Of a stretch of DNA of 64,000 bases, positions 17,589-25,796 are shown one piece after another. Location: assembly GCF_963667045.1 (NCBI RefSeq), contig NZ_OY762934.1, positions 1,481,501 to 1,545,500 of the forward strand, in the 5' to 3' direction. A program made the translations under genes and the position numbers. Positions within the stretch are counted from its first letter, which is position 1. Every line of letters starts with the position of its first letter. Origin of the DNA: an uncultured Cohaesibacter sp. Its GTDB lineage: Bacteria; Pseudomonadota; Alphaproteobacteria; Rhizobiales; Cohaesibacteraceae. The notes beneath the pieces are model-generated. The model was not told where the DNA came from. It saw only the letters and a list, made by a program, of their open reading frames with translations, and made no database searches.

Positions 17589-17635
17589 GGACCGTCCCCG
17601 AAGGCGGTGGCGGGCCGACATACCCGAATATGTGA
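17589..17635 (+). pseudogene. etfQO tail copy S2 (47 bases)
   Basis: The most downstream tail, 47 bases with stop codon, seven differences from the gene, all third codon positions. It is the copy next to the terminator, so it may be the remnant of the original gene end. Confidence 0.9.
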
Positions 17636-17663
17636 GAGTTGGCGCATTTCTGCCAGAACCAGA

Positions 17664-17690
17664 AAAGCCGGGCTGATGACCCGGCTTTTT
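17664..17690. terminator. Bidirectional terminator between etfQO array and cheZ
   Basis: AAGCCGGG and CCCGGCTT pair around a seven-base loop, with A-run on one side and T-run on the other. It can end both the etfQO transcript and the convergent cheZ transcript. Confidence 0.88.
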
Positions 17691-17733
17691 CTTGTCTTTT
17701 ACTCGTTGGATCTTCCTGTCGAGGAGAAGGATG

Positions 17734-18456
17734 CTATCCGAACAGGGCGTCGATATCGTCCTGGCTGCTGTCCTCTTCCTGCTTCAGCTTCTTGTTGCTG
17801 AAGTCCAGATCGGCCAACATGGCGTCGACTTCATCCTGCTGCACCCCTTCACCGGCATGCTGGGGACCATGAAGGATCAGCTCACGCTTGCGGCGTTCTT
17901 CGGGCGTTTCTTCATAGCAACCCTCATCGAGGTCGCTCATCTTCATGCGGTCGATGAATGTGGAAACGCGTTTGTCAATCACGTTGAGCGCGTTGACAAC
18001 CTTGGAAATGCGCTGCCCGGTGATATCCTGGAAAGAGCAGGCTTCAAAAATCTCTATCACCTTGTCATTGACCAGAGCCTGATAGGCATCCACGTCGCTG
18101 GGATCAGCGCCCATGATTTCCTCGGCTGATGACATGATGATATTCGTCGCATTCTCCGTAGCCTCGACCACGGCATCAAGCTCGCGGCCAGCATCGGGAA
18201 TTGCTGCATGACGCATCTCTGAAGGACGCAGAGCGGCAATCTCGTCTTTCATGGAAGAGATCTCGCTCGCAATGGCCGTGAACTCCTGATACAGGGAGGT
18301 ATCCATTGCCTGCAGATAGGCATCAAGGCTTCCCGCCATCACTTCGGCCAGAGCCATGATATCATTGAGAGAGATGTCTTCTCCCTTGTTCTGCTCCAGA
18401 AAAGCGACGAGTTGCGCGACTTTGTCGGCACTTAGCTGTTCTGCTTTGGCTGCCAT
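17734..18456 (-). CDS. cheZ: Chemotaxis phosphatase CheZ
   Basis: This 240-residue helical protein matches the alphaproteobacterial CheZ family, which removes phosphate from CheY-P. The catalytic helix carries CSFQDITGQRI (about residues 138-148), equivalent to the FQDLTGQ motif with the catalytic Asp and Gln. The extreme C-terminus SSQDDIDALFG resembles the CheY-binding tail of CheZ and the CheY-binding N-terminus of FliM. The middle holds long amphipathic helices for dimerisation. It lies 348 bases downstream of cheY on the same strand and may share its transcript. Confidence 0.88.
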   Translation of the reverse strand: MAAKAEQLSADKVAQLVAFLEQNKGEDISLNDIMALAEVMAGSLDAYLQAMDTSLYQEFTAIASEISSMKDEIAALRPSEMRHAAIPDAGRELDAVVEATENATNIIMSSAEEIMGADPSDVDAYQALVNDKVIEIFEACSFQDITGQRISKVVNALNVIDKRVSTFIDRMKMSDLDEGCYEETPEERRKRELILHGPQHAGEGVQQDEVDAMLADLDFSNKKLKQEEDSSQDDIDALFG

Positions 18457-18804
18457 TTCAAGTTCCCTTCAGTCAAATTACTGTTTCTTCCATGACTTGG
18501 GTGCGCTTTCGTTTCCCAATATTTCTGCGTGCTCACCGCCAAAAGCGCCTGTTCCTTTTGTTCTTTCCCGTTTTGGCGAGATTGAGCGATAGGCGCCGCT
18601 GTTGGCCATCAGGTTTTCCCTGCGGCTCCCCACTTGCACTGATGCTGTGGGGTGGTCCTGATTTCCCGGTCAAGAGGCCGGAGTCGTCTGGTCTGCCTGA
18701 TGAGTGCGCCGGGCTGCACGGCCCGGCTACTCGGCCCAACCAAACAATCAAGATGTCTTGCAAGATCTTCCCTTCTACAAGGCGGAAGAGAAGCTCCTTC
18801 CAAC
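18457..18804. other. Spacer between cheY and cheZ with a GC-rich hairpin
   Basis: These 348 bases contain no supported gene. They include one strong palindrome (listed separately) and, just upstream of cheZ, an A-rich stretch on the minus strand that could hold a cheZ promoter. Confidence 0.5.
18708..18727. repeat. Perfect hairpin between cheY and cheZ
   Basis: GCCGGGC and GCCCGGC pair perfectly around a six-base loop, about 80 bases past the cheY stop. It has no T-run. It may stabilise the cheY message or weaken read-through into cheZ. Confidence 0.5.
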
Positions 18805-19188
18805 CTAGTTATCGAATACGGCGTCGATCTTGGTTTTCAGGGTTGCTGCGTTGAAAGGCTTCACGATGTAGTTGTTCACACCTGCCTTCTTGGCTGCAAT
18901 CACGTTTTCCGTCTTGGATTCCGCAGTCACCATGATGAATGGTGTCTTGGACAGACTGTCGCTTGCACGCACCTGCTTGAGCAGCTCGTAGCCGGTCATC
19001 GGCTCCATGTTCCAGTCAGAAATGACCAGACCATAACGGCGATCCTGCATTTTTGCCAAAGCTTCGGTGCCATCGGCTGCATCATCCACATCTTCAAACC
19101 CAAGCTGCTTGAGCAGGTTCTTGATAATGCGGATCATGGTCTTGTAGTCATCGACGACCAGTACTGGCATAGAAAGATCGAGGGCCAT
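18805..19188 (-). CDS. cheY: Chemotaxis response regulator CheY
   Basis: This 127-residue stand-alone receiver domain has the acidic pair Asp13-Asp14, the phospho-acceptor Asp58 (VISDWNM), Thr88 and Lys110 (IVKPF) in the usual places, with no output domain. The DWNMEPMTGYELL block is typical of CheY rather than of DNA-binding regulators. It would carry the phosphoryl group from CheA to the flagellar switch. cheZ lies downstream on the same strand; CheA and CheW are not in the window. Confidence 0.93.
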   Translation of the reverse strand: MALDLSMPVLVVDDYKTMIRIIKNLLKQLGFEDVDDAADGTEALAKMQDRRYGLVISDWNMEPMTGYELLKQVRASDSLSKTPFIMVTAESKTENVIAAKKAGVNNYIVKPFNAATLKTKIDAVFDN

Positions 19189-19999
19189 TTGTTTACTCCA
19201 AACTCACACTGCATTGCCGCCTTGATCAGCGGAATTTTCGACTTATCAGATTGTTGGTAATAAGTTGCTCAGGAACACGGTGATCCCTGACCTGAACAGC
19301 AGACTATCTCAAGGGTTTAAAAAAGCGGTTAACTGGCGTTCAGTCTAAAAAGACCAAATCCCTAACAAACACCCGGTTTTGTTAGTAAATCATCGAAATT
19401 TGCTTCAATATTTACTTAGTTGCAGCATTTTGTTCAGCCTTTACTAACCTAAATTTCGATTAACCATAAGTGGCCGCAGCAGATCACGGTATTTCCGCTT
19501 TGATCACGGGGGCATTCCTCTTCAGACGGGCTCTGACGAAGCACCTTTGCATAGATCAATCTGCGGCAAGCCAAGCGCTAGCCTCAGCTTGCGGGGGTAA
19601 GGGGCGGGTCGTCGTCCCATCGAACAATGGCTGCCGAAAAGGGCTGCGCAAACTCTGGCAAGCCCCCTTCCAATCTATCGCCAAGACGCTCTTTGACCTA
19701 AGAAACCAATTTATGCACAGCCTTCAAAAAGTGAATCGCAACGTCTTGGGCAGAGGCAGCGCCTGCGCCTCTAGACATGCTCATCAGCGGGTCTTTTACT
19801 CGATAGAGGTCTGTTCCACTTTTGCTCAATAGACCTATGCCCTGTTGACGCGAGGCACCTTGTTGCACATGCTCAGTTTTGCTGCGCCGCAAAAGGTCCA
19901 AAAAGATTTCAGACCATGCAGCAAGGGGGCAGCAGGACCTTTCTGATGGAGATCATCATCCGCTCGGAGAGAGGCGTAAACGACCAAGGGAGAAAGACC
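19189..19999. other. Long intergenic region upstream of cheY and the MaoC gene
   Basis: These 811 bases between divergent cheY and the MaoC gene are AT-rich up to about 19465 and GC-normal afterwards. Two short frames, 120 codons on the plus strand (19470-19832) and 67 codons on the minus strand (19698-19901), overlap each other and match nothing I recognise. The minus-strand frame ends in a more protein-like stretch (DVAIHFLKAVHKLVS) and might be a gene remnant. Confidence 0.45.
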
Positions 20000-20452
20000 A
20001 TGACCGCACCACTGGAAGGCATCAAGGCGCAAACCGTCTATTATGAAGACATGCAGATCGGCCAGAGGGAAAGCTTCACCCATCAGGTGTCCGAGAGCGA
20101 TATTGCCGCCTTTGCCGATCTGACAGGCGATCACAATCCGGTCCATATCGACAAGGCCTATGGGGAAAGCAGCCGGTTTGGCAGCAATATCGCCCACGGG
20201 CTTTACACCGCCAGCCTGTTCTCCGCCATTCTTGGTATGCGCCTGCCCGGACCGGGGGCGATCTATGTTTCCCAGACCCTGCAATTCAAGGCTCCGGTAC
20301 GCCCGGGGGATGCGGTCACCGTCTCGGCAACCGTCAAGGCGAAGGAAGACAAGGGGCGTCGCGTCACGCTTGATTGCTGCGCCGAAGTGGACGGGCTCGT
20401 CGTCCTGACAGGGGAAGCGACCGTCATGGCGGTCAGGAAGCCGAAGGATTGA
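20000..20452 (+). CDS. MaoC-family (R)-specific enoyl-CoA hydratase
   Basis: This 150-residue hot-dog-fold protein carries the hydratase-2 dyad in DLTGDHNPVHID, with Asp44 and His49, and the downstream block RFGSNIAHGLYTASL. Such proteins hydrate trans-2-enoyl-CoA to (R)-3-hydroxyacyl-CoA, for example to feed polyhydroxyalkanoate synthesis, or act on related CoA substrates. The start at 20000 follows a good GGGAGA ribosome site; a longer frame from 19916 adds 28 unconserved residues. It converges with the DJ-1/PfpI gene and has no PHA genes beside it, so the pathway is open. Confidence 0.88.
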   Translation: MTAPLEGIKAQTVYYEDMQIGQRESFTHQVSESDIAAFADLTGDHNPVHIDKAYGESSRFGSNIAHGLYTASLFSAILGMRLPGPGAIYVSQTLQFKAPVRPGDAVTVSATVKAKEDKGRRVTLDCCAEVDGLVVLTGEATVMAVRKPKD

Positions 20453-20485
20453 TCTCAACGGCAGCAAGAGGGGGTGGCCTGCGGC

Positions 20486-21115
20486 TCAGGGCAGTTTGAC
20501 GCCGGTGCGTTGCCAGTCGAAATCCATCTGGCGGGCGGTCTGCTCCGCCAGCCCTTGCGAGCCGAGCCTTGCGACCATCTGTAGTGCCATGTCGATGCCT
20601 GCGGAAATCCCGGCAGAGCTGATCAATGCGCCATCTTCCACCCAGCGGACATGCTCGATAATTTCGACATCCTTGTAACGGGTGCGAAAGTCGGCGAGGT
20701 CCTCCCAATGGGTGGTTATGCTGCGACCGCTCACCAGTCCCGCTTCTGCCAGAAGGAAAGCACCGGTACAGACCGATGCCAGCAGCTCCACCTCCGCTGC
20801 CCGCCTTTTTATCCAGTCGATGAGCGGCTGGTTGTCCAGATGTGGTTCATGCACACCGCCGGGCACCAGCAGGCAGGCAAGCGCGGGGCAACTGTCATAG
20901 TCATGATCGGGCAGCACGCGATAGCCCGCGCGCGCCACCACAGGCTCCCGGTTCGCGGCGATCAGCAAAGGGGTATAAGGGAAGGCCTCTCCCCGCTTTG
21001 CGGCCACGCGCTTTGCGGTTGTGAGCACCTCGAAGGGGCCGCTGAAGTCCAGGACTTCAACCCCGTCATAAAGCAGAATGGCGATATGGCGCTCGTTTCC
21101 TTCAGTCTCGGTCAT
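20486..21115 (-). CDS. DJ-1/PfpI-family protein, isonitrile-hydratase-like
   Basis: This 209-residue protein has the glutamine-amidotransferase-like fold of the DJ-1/PfpI family. The nucleophile Cys116 lies in the elbow SVCTGAFLLAEAGLVSGRS, followed by TTHW, the pattern of isonitrile hydratases and of the N-terminal domain of GlxA-type regulators. The N-terminal LYDGVEVLDFSGPFEV block is typical of the same group. No AraC-type DNA-binding domain follows, so this is an enzyme-like single-domain member. The stop of the MATE-family efflux gene upstream is absent, as that gene ends at 21143 on the same strand, 27 bases before this start; the two may be co-transcribed. Confidence 0.83.
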   Translation of the reverse strand: MTETEGNERHIAILLYDGVEVLDFSGPFEVLTTAKRVAAKRGEAFPYTPLLIAANREPVVARAGYRVLPDHDYDSCPALACLLVPGGVHEPHLDNQPLIDWIKRRAAEVELLASVCTGAFLLAEAGLVSGRSITTHWEDLADFRTRYKDVEIIEHVRWVEDGALISSAGISAGIDMALQMVARLGSQGLAEQTARQMDFDWQRTGVKLP

Positions 21116-21142
21116 TGCTGATCCTTCCCCTATCCCCGGTTC

Positions 21143-22609
21143 TCAGTGTGGCCTGTTCAGACCATCCACTGTGACCAGATGATCAAAATTGACCAGCCCC
21201 AATCGCTCCCGATTGACAAAGCGATAGGTCAGAACCATCGCCGTGATGGCCAATCCCGCAGCCAGACCGACCCAGATCCCCTCGCCTTCCCAACCAAGTT
21301 TGAAGGCGCAGAAATAGGAGATGGGCAGCCCGCAGACCCAATAGCCGAAGACCGCAATGAACATCGGCACCTTGGTATCACTGAGGCCACGCAGGGCACC
21401 GGCCATCGTCGATTGCAACCCGTCCACAAGCTGGAACAGCCCCGCATAGGCGAGATAGCTGACGGCCAGTGCGTAAGGAACGGTGTTGGCAGCGATCGTC
21501 GGATCCAGATACAGCCCGACCAGGAAATGCGGGAAGACCAGAAAGCTGAAACAGCTGAGCGAGTTGAACAGCGCCGAAATAACCACCGCGACCCAACCGG
21601 CGCGGCGCACGCCTTCCTTGCAGCGCGCACCATAGGCAAGACCGGTGCGGACTGTGATCGCCTGACTGAGCCCCAGAGGCACCATGAAGGCCAGCGAGGC
21701 AAGCTGAATGGCAACCGTGTGCGCGGCCAGGGCATCGGTGCTGATCCAGCCCATCAGGAACACGGCAGCGGCAAACAGCCCCACCTCGACCATGACCATC
21801 AGACCAATGGGAACGCCGACGCGGAACAGTTCAAAGAATCGCGGCCAGTCAGGCTTCCAGAAATGGAACAGCAGATTGTATTTCTTGTAGCTTTTCTTGC
21901 GCAGCACATAGGCCACCAGCAGGATGAAGACAAAGGTCTGCACCACGGAGGTGGAAATCCCCGCGCCGATCAACCCAAGCTCCGGGAAGCCGAACTTGCC
22001 GAACATCAGCACATAGTTGCCAGCAAAATTGACAAAGAAGCTGGCGATGGTGGTCAGCAGGATCACACGGGTCTCGCCATGGGCTGTCACCAGCGAGCGT
22101 AAGGCAACAAAGCCGAGCGAGGGAAAGACACCCAGCGCCGCAAAATTGAGATAGCCCGCAGCCTTGGCCGAAATATCCGGCATCTGGCCACCGATCCGAT
22201 AGATATGCTCACTCTGATAAAGAAGCGCCATGATCAGCACCGATATGACCAAGGCCACCCAGATGCCCTGACGGGCCGAGCGGCGCACGGAGGTTTCATC
22301 CTTGGCGCCAATCGCCTGGGCAACCATGGGGCTCACGGCAGAAAGCGCCCCGATACCGAAAACCGCGACAGGATGCATCAGGGCAGATGCCAGAGAGCCA
22401 GCAGCCAGCGCGTCGCGGCCAATCCAGCCCATCATGATCACGTCGGTGATCTGGAGAGAAAACTGTGCCAACTGGGCCAGCACCAGCGGCCAGGCCAGCG
22501 CCAACGTGGCAGCGGCTTCGCCGCGCCAGGAAATCGGGGCACCAGAGTTGCTATCGGTTTGGGCAGTCAAATGGCTCTGCCCATCCAGCACGGGTTGCTG
22601 GTCTTGCAT
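21143..22609 (-). CDS. MATE-family multidrug/sodium antiporter, NorM-like
   Basis: This 488-residue membrane protein has about twelve hydrophobic segments in two homologous halves, after a polar N-terminus of about 30 residues. The block WPLVLAQLAQFSLQITDVIMMGWIG is cut short here but its start (about residues 40-50) is typical of NorM-type MATE exporters, which expel cationic drugs in exchange for Na+ or H+. It ends 27 bases before the DJ-1/PfpI gene on the same strand, suggesting one transcript. A second, only distantly similar MATE gene lies at 56919. Confidence 0.9.
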   Translation of the reverse strand: MQDQQPVLDGQSHLTAQTDSNSGAPISWRGEAAATLALAWPLVLAQLAQFSLQITDVIMMGWIGRDALAAGSLASALMHPVAVFGIGALSAVSPMVAQAIGAKDETSVRRSARQGIWVALVISVLIMALLYQSEHIYRIGGQMPDISAKAAGYLNFAALGVFPSLGFVALRSLVTAHGETRVILLTTIASFFVNFAGNYVLMFGKFGFPELGLIGAGISTSVVQTFVFILLVAYVLRKKSYKKYNLLFHFWKPDWPRFFELFRVGVPIGLMVMVEVGLFAAAVFLMGWISTDALAAHTVAIQLASLAFMVPLGLSQAITVRTGLAYGARCKEGVRRAGWVAVVISALFNSLSCFSFLVFPHFLVGLYLDPTIAANTVPYALAVSYLAYAGLFQLVDGLQSTMAGALRGLSDTKVPMFIAVFGYWVCGLPISYFCAFKLGWEGEGIWVGLAAGLAITAMVLTYRFVNRERLGLVNFDHLVTVDGLNRPH

Positions 22610-23087
22610 GATATCACCAGGGTTTGCGAGATTATTCAGTTTTTCGCCGACAACCCTGGGGGCAGATTTCCATCCACAGCATTCGCCCTAGACGGTGCGC
22701 CATAAGTCTTCAACGCCGAGCAGTCATATGATCGGAGACAAACCCTATCTGTGTTGTCTCTCCATGTATAGTGCTATTATTGCCTCATGTAACTTTTCCT
22801 TGCGCCGACGACGTGCCCACATCTCCTGCTTTCAGGCAACCCATTTGGCGCTCAATGGAATTTGCCTGCGCTCTGCGATTTGACCAAAGCTGAGGAAAAA
22901 GAACTGGCCTTGATCGGAGAGCCGTTATAAAACCGAGATCACAGGTATTTTGCCCTTCTGGCAAGTGTTGCTGCCGACCGTTTTCAAGCGCAGCCTTGCA
23001 CGGGGTATTCGGTCATACTGATTGCTTTTTTCGAGATTGCTCTTGCGCGGGCCCCTTCCCGACCGGAGCCGACGTCCCGAGGTTGAC
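22610..23087. other. Intergenic region between MATE gene and lipoprotein gene
   Basis: These 478 bases lie between divergent genes and must contain their promoters. I see no gene, repeat or convincing hairpin in them. Confidence 0.4.
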
Positions 23088-23630
23088 ATGTTGCGTGCAA
23101 ATCCATCTCTGCTTTCCGCCCTCGCCCTCCCCCTTGCCCTCATGGCCGGGCTCGCCGGATGCCAGACCATGCCGATGGGCATGGAAGAGATGGGCGAAGC
23201 ACTGTCCTCGGGCGAGGCGATAAGCGGTGAAGCGCAGTGGGGCTTTTCGGCGACGAGTGGCGATGTGCTACTGGTGGGCCTGCAGGATGCCTCCGGCGTG
23301 CTCAAGTCCACCGAGGTGATCCCCACTCCGGGTGTTCAGCATGCGGATTTCGTCCTGTCGATCAGCAGCAACGACCGGACCAACTGCGCCTCGCGCGGGT
23401 CCTGCCGCTATTCGGCGGAGCTGCGGGCTGGCAATGCGATCAAGGCCAGCGGCTATGTCTATTACACCACCACCCAGCATCCGGTGATTATGATGACGTC
23501 TGCCATTGCCGCCCCGCCAGAGGCCGCGGCGGCCGCGTTCGATGCCCCAACCACCAGCCAGATCGCCGCTCCGTCCACCGCTATGCAAGGGGGAAACCAT
23601 CAGGGTCTGCCCGCACCGGTCTATAGATGA
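23088..23630 (+). CDS. Predicted lipoprotein, YbaY/YscW-like
   Basis: This 180-residue protein has a lipoprotein signal with the lipobox LAGC and lipidated Cys25. The mature part contains a beta-rich segment (about residues 50-135: GDVLLVGLQDASG, then HADFVLSISSNDR and AGNAIKASGYVYYTTTQHPV) resembling the YbaY/YscW lipoprotein fold, followed by an Ala/Pro-rich tail. It would be anchored in the inner or outer membrane facing the periplasm. The ATG at 23088 is chosen because it starts the signal peptide directly; an upstream frame adds 22 arginine-rich residues. Function unknown; family link is tentative. Confidence 0.6.
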   Translation: MLRANPSLLSALALPLALMAGLAGCQTMPMGMEEMGEALSSGEAISGEAQWGFSATSGDVLLVGLQDASGVLKSTEVIPTPGVQHADFVLSISSNDRTNCASRGSCRYSAELRAGNAIKASGYVYYTTTQHPVIMMTSAIAAPPEAAAAAFDAPTTSQIAAPSTAMQGGNHQGLPAPVYR

Positions 23631-23852
23631 GCCAATGCGCGTGAGGGTCATGCAAAGCGGGAAAGGCATGCCGAGTTGTGGTGGCTGGCACGCTCTTGAT
23701 GTGGATCGGGGTGGGGCTATATTAATGGAGGCCCTTGACCTTGGTTGCGAGGTTAGGCACCTTCCCGCCCGTTCAATCCCATGTTCCGAACGACATGCGC
23801 TTTCAATTTCAACCCTGCCGGTCACGGATCGGTCAAGTGGAGTTGCCCCAAG

Positions 23853-24845
23853 ATGATGACCCCTGCTGCGTCCTTTATCGATATCAGACATCCTGAGCAG
23901 CCCTTGCCGGACAGCTTCAAGGGTAGCGTTGTCGCGATCGGCAATTTCGACGGCATGCATCGGGGCCATCAGGCCGTTCTGGAAGACGCCGTCAAGGAAG
24001 CGCGCGCGACAGGGCTCAAGGCGGTCATGCTGACCTTCGAACCACATCCACGCACCCTGTTCCGCCCCAATCGCCCGGTGTTCCGCCTGACCCCGCATGA
24101 GGAAAAGGCGCTGGTCGCCAAGGCGCTCGGTCTTGATGGCATGGTGTCGCTGACCTTTGACGAGGCCTTTGCCAGCCAGTCGCCAGACCTGTTCATCACC
24201 GACATGCTGATCTCCCAGCTCAACGCCAGAAAGGCGATTGCCGGCTATGATTTCCATTTCGGCAAGGACCGGGTGGGCACCCCGGATTATCTCAAGGAGA
24301 AGGGCGAGGCCCTGGGCATCGGCGTCACCATCGTCGACATGAAGACCGACCGCTCGGGAGATGCCGTATCATCAACCCGCATACGTCAGGCGCTGGAAGA
24401 CGGGGCGATCGCTCCGGCCAACCGGCTGCTCGGCTATCGCCATTTCTTCTCGGGCGTGGTTATTCATGGTGCCAAGAACGGACGCAAGCTGGGCTATCCG
24501 ACAGCCAACATGACGCTGCCGGAGAACAGCCGCCTCAGAGAAGGCGTCTATGCGGTCAAGTTCGTGCGCAAGGATGGTTCCCTGCATGATGGCGTGGCCA
24601 GCTTTGGCCGTCGGCCGATGTTCGACAATGGCCCGCGGGTCTTCGAAGTGCATATCTTCGATTTCGAGGACAATCTCTATGATGAGGAAGTCCGCGTCAT
24701 TCTCTACAGCTACCTGCGCGAAGAGATGAAATTCGACGGCCTTGACGCGCTGATCAACCAGATGGATACGGACAGCGTTCAGGCCCGCGCCATCCTGCGC
24801 TATGCGGAACCGCTGTCCGAGCTGGAAGCGCGGCTCTGGGATTGA
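23853..24845 (+). CDS. ribF: Bifunctional riboflavin kinase / FAD synthetase
   Basis: This 330-residue enzyme phosphorylates riboflavin to FMN and adenylates FMN to FAD. The N-terminal nucleotidyltransferase domain has GNFDGMHRGH (residues 30-39) and the SSTRIRQAL motif near 172; the C-terminal kinase domain (about 195-330) has GRKLGYPTANM near 210 and the typical FE.HIFDF block. The start at ATG 23853 gives the usual family length; an upstream in-frame start at 23781 would add 24 residues. In many proteobacteria ribF precedes ileS and lspA, and both lie a little downstream here, separated by an amidase gene on the other strand. Confidence 0.95.
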   Translation: MMTPAASFIDIRHPEQPLPDSFKGSVVAIGNFDGMHRGHQAVLEDAVKEARATGLKAVMLTFEPHPRTLFRPNRPVFRLTPHEEKALVAKALGLDGMVSLTFDEAFASQSPDLFITDMLISQLNARKAIAGYDFHFGKDRVGTPDYLKEKGEALGIGVTIVDMKTDRSGDAVSSTRIRQALEDGAIAPANRLLGYRHFFSGVVIHGAKNGRKLGYPTANMTLPENSRLREGVYAVKFVRKDGSLHDGVASFGRRPMFDNGPRVFEVHIFDFEDNLYDEEVRVILYSYLREEMKFDGLDALINQMDTDSVQARAILRYAEPLSELEARLWD

Positions 24846-24890
24846 GCTTTCAGGCTCATCAGGAGTGGCCATAGTACCACGAATGGATTG

Positions 24891-24914
24891 AGAGGCCCCT
24901 TGGGGCCTCTTTTC
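24891..24914 (+). terminator. Terminator of ribF
   Basis: AGAGGCCCC and GGGGCCTCT pair with a two-base loop and are followed by TTTTCG, 45 bases after the ribF stop. The stem is symmetric and may also serve the convergent amidase gene. Confidence 0.85.
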
Positions 24915-24938
24915 GTTTGCGTGGCCAAATGAACACCG

Positions 24939-25796
24939 TCAATCCATATCGATCAGGGTGCCGTTGATCCAGCCCTGCTGGTCACCGGCGGCCACCAGAT
25001 GCCAGACCTCGGGATGGCCGAGAGGCCTGAAGGTGCCGCTGCGAATGACATCCACCGCCGCGCCCTTGCCAATCACCTTGATGACATTATCCGCGTAGGA
25101 TGGCCAGCGGCGCAGGTTGGCATCGGTCAGCAGGGTTGGTCCGGTTGCATAATCCTGCCATTCTCCCAGCAGCGAGGCTCGCAGGCTATCAAGGGGAAAC
25201 AGTGGATTGGGGTCGATCTTGCGGCCCGGTGCGATTTCAAAGTGACCGGCGATGAAGGAGAGATCATAGCGGGCGATCAGCGTCTGGCAGATGGCTGCAA
25301 GGGTTCTGATCTGCGCTGGCGTGTAGTCGAGCCACCAGCCCTTGCCATGAGTGCGGGTCGCCGCAAAGGCAAAATGCAGACCATCGGTGCCATCGCGATA
25401 GTCGCCCTTGAACCATGGCTGAAAGGAACCATCCCGCATCCTGGCACATTTGCCCAGATTGACCATTTCGATACCGAAGGCAAAGCCGTTGACATCGCTC
25501 TTGCCCTTGTAGCTGCTCTTGCCAGCGTGCCAGGCGCAGCGGTTGAAGGCGACCTGCTGGGTTACGGTTCCGTCGCGCTCGATGGTCAGGTGCGCCGAGG
25601 CCTTGGCATCCGGTTTCAGGAACCAGCGGACGGCGCTGCCATTGTCAAGGCGGCCCGCCGTGTCATGCAGGATGATGCCGCGCGGCGCAAAGGTGGCCGA
25701 CTGGTTGGGTGACCGCGCAAAGGCCACAGGCTCGCCATTCTGGCAAAGACTGTGGTTGCGGATAGTAAATGGATTGGAGGCCGAGGTGTCGAACAT
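24939..25796 (-). CDS. N-acetylmuramoyl-L-alanine amidase with SH3-like tail
   Basis: This 285-residue protein has an Amidase_2/PGRP-type zinc domain: His44 in IILHDTAG, the NRCAWHAGKS block and GHFEIAPGRKIDP, where His and Asp complete the site. The domain cleaves the bond between MurNAc and the stem peptide. The last 80 residues look like an SH3-type module (GAAVDVIRSGTF, WHLVAAGDQQGWINGTL). No signal peptide is visible, so it may be cytosolic (AmpD-like, recycling) or a remnant of a phage or secretion-associated lysin. The start is uncertain: ATG 25796 or the upstream ATG 25865, which would add a charged leader. Confidence 0.8.
   Translation of the reverse strand: MFDTSASNPFTIRNHSLCQNGEPVAFARSPNQSATFAPRGIILHDTAGRLDNGSAVRWFLKPDAKASAHLTIERDGTVTQQVAFNRCAWHAGKSSYKGKSDVNGFAFGIEMVNLGKCARMRDGSFQPWFKGDYRDGTDGLHFAFAATRTHGKGWWLDYTPAQIRTLAAICQTLIARYDLSFIAGHFEIAPGRKIDPNPLFPLDSLRASLLGEWQDYATGPTLLTDANLRRWPSYADNVIKVIGKGAAVDVIRSGTFRPLGHPEVWHLVAAGDQQGWINGTLIDMD

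Larger units (their letters stand above)
17060..17635 (+). repeat. Array of repeated etfQO gene ends alternating with palindromes
   Basis: The last 80 bases of etfQO (17060-17139) are followed by a tandem pair of 248-base units (17140-17387 and 17388-17635). Each unit is palindrome A (63 bases), an 80-base copy of the gene end with stop codon, palindrome B (58 bases) and a 47-base copy of the gene end with stop codon. A single terminator follows the array. The A copies differ in one base and the B copies are identical, whereas the tails differ from each other at several positions, nearly all third codon positions. The whole array would form a roughly 500-base structured 3' untranslated region of the etfQO mRNA. 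Confidence 0.95.

Noticed and set aside
17060-17635. CRISPR array
   Set aside because: The repeats are coding gene ends and palindromes of 47-80 bases with no unique spacers between them, and there are no cas genes.
17182-17801. Short open frames across the tail array as new genes
   Set aside because: They are frame-shifted readings of the palindromes and tail copies, with no start context of their own.
19470-19832. 120-codon plus-strand frame next to cheY
   Set aside because: Cysteine-rich, no family resemblance, overlaps another frame on the opposite strand.
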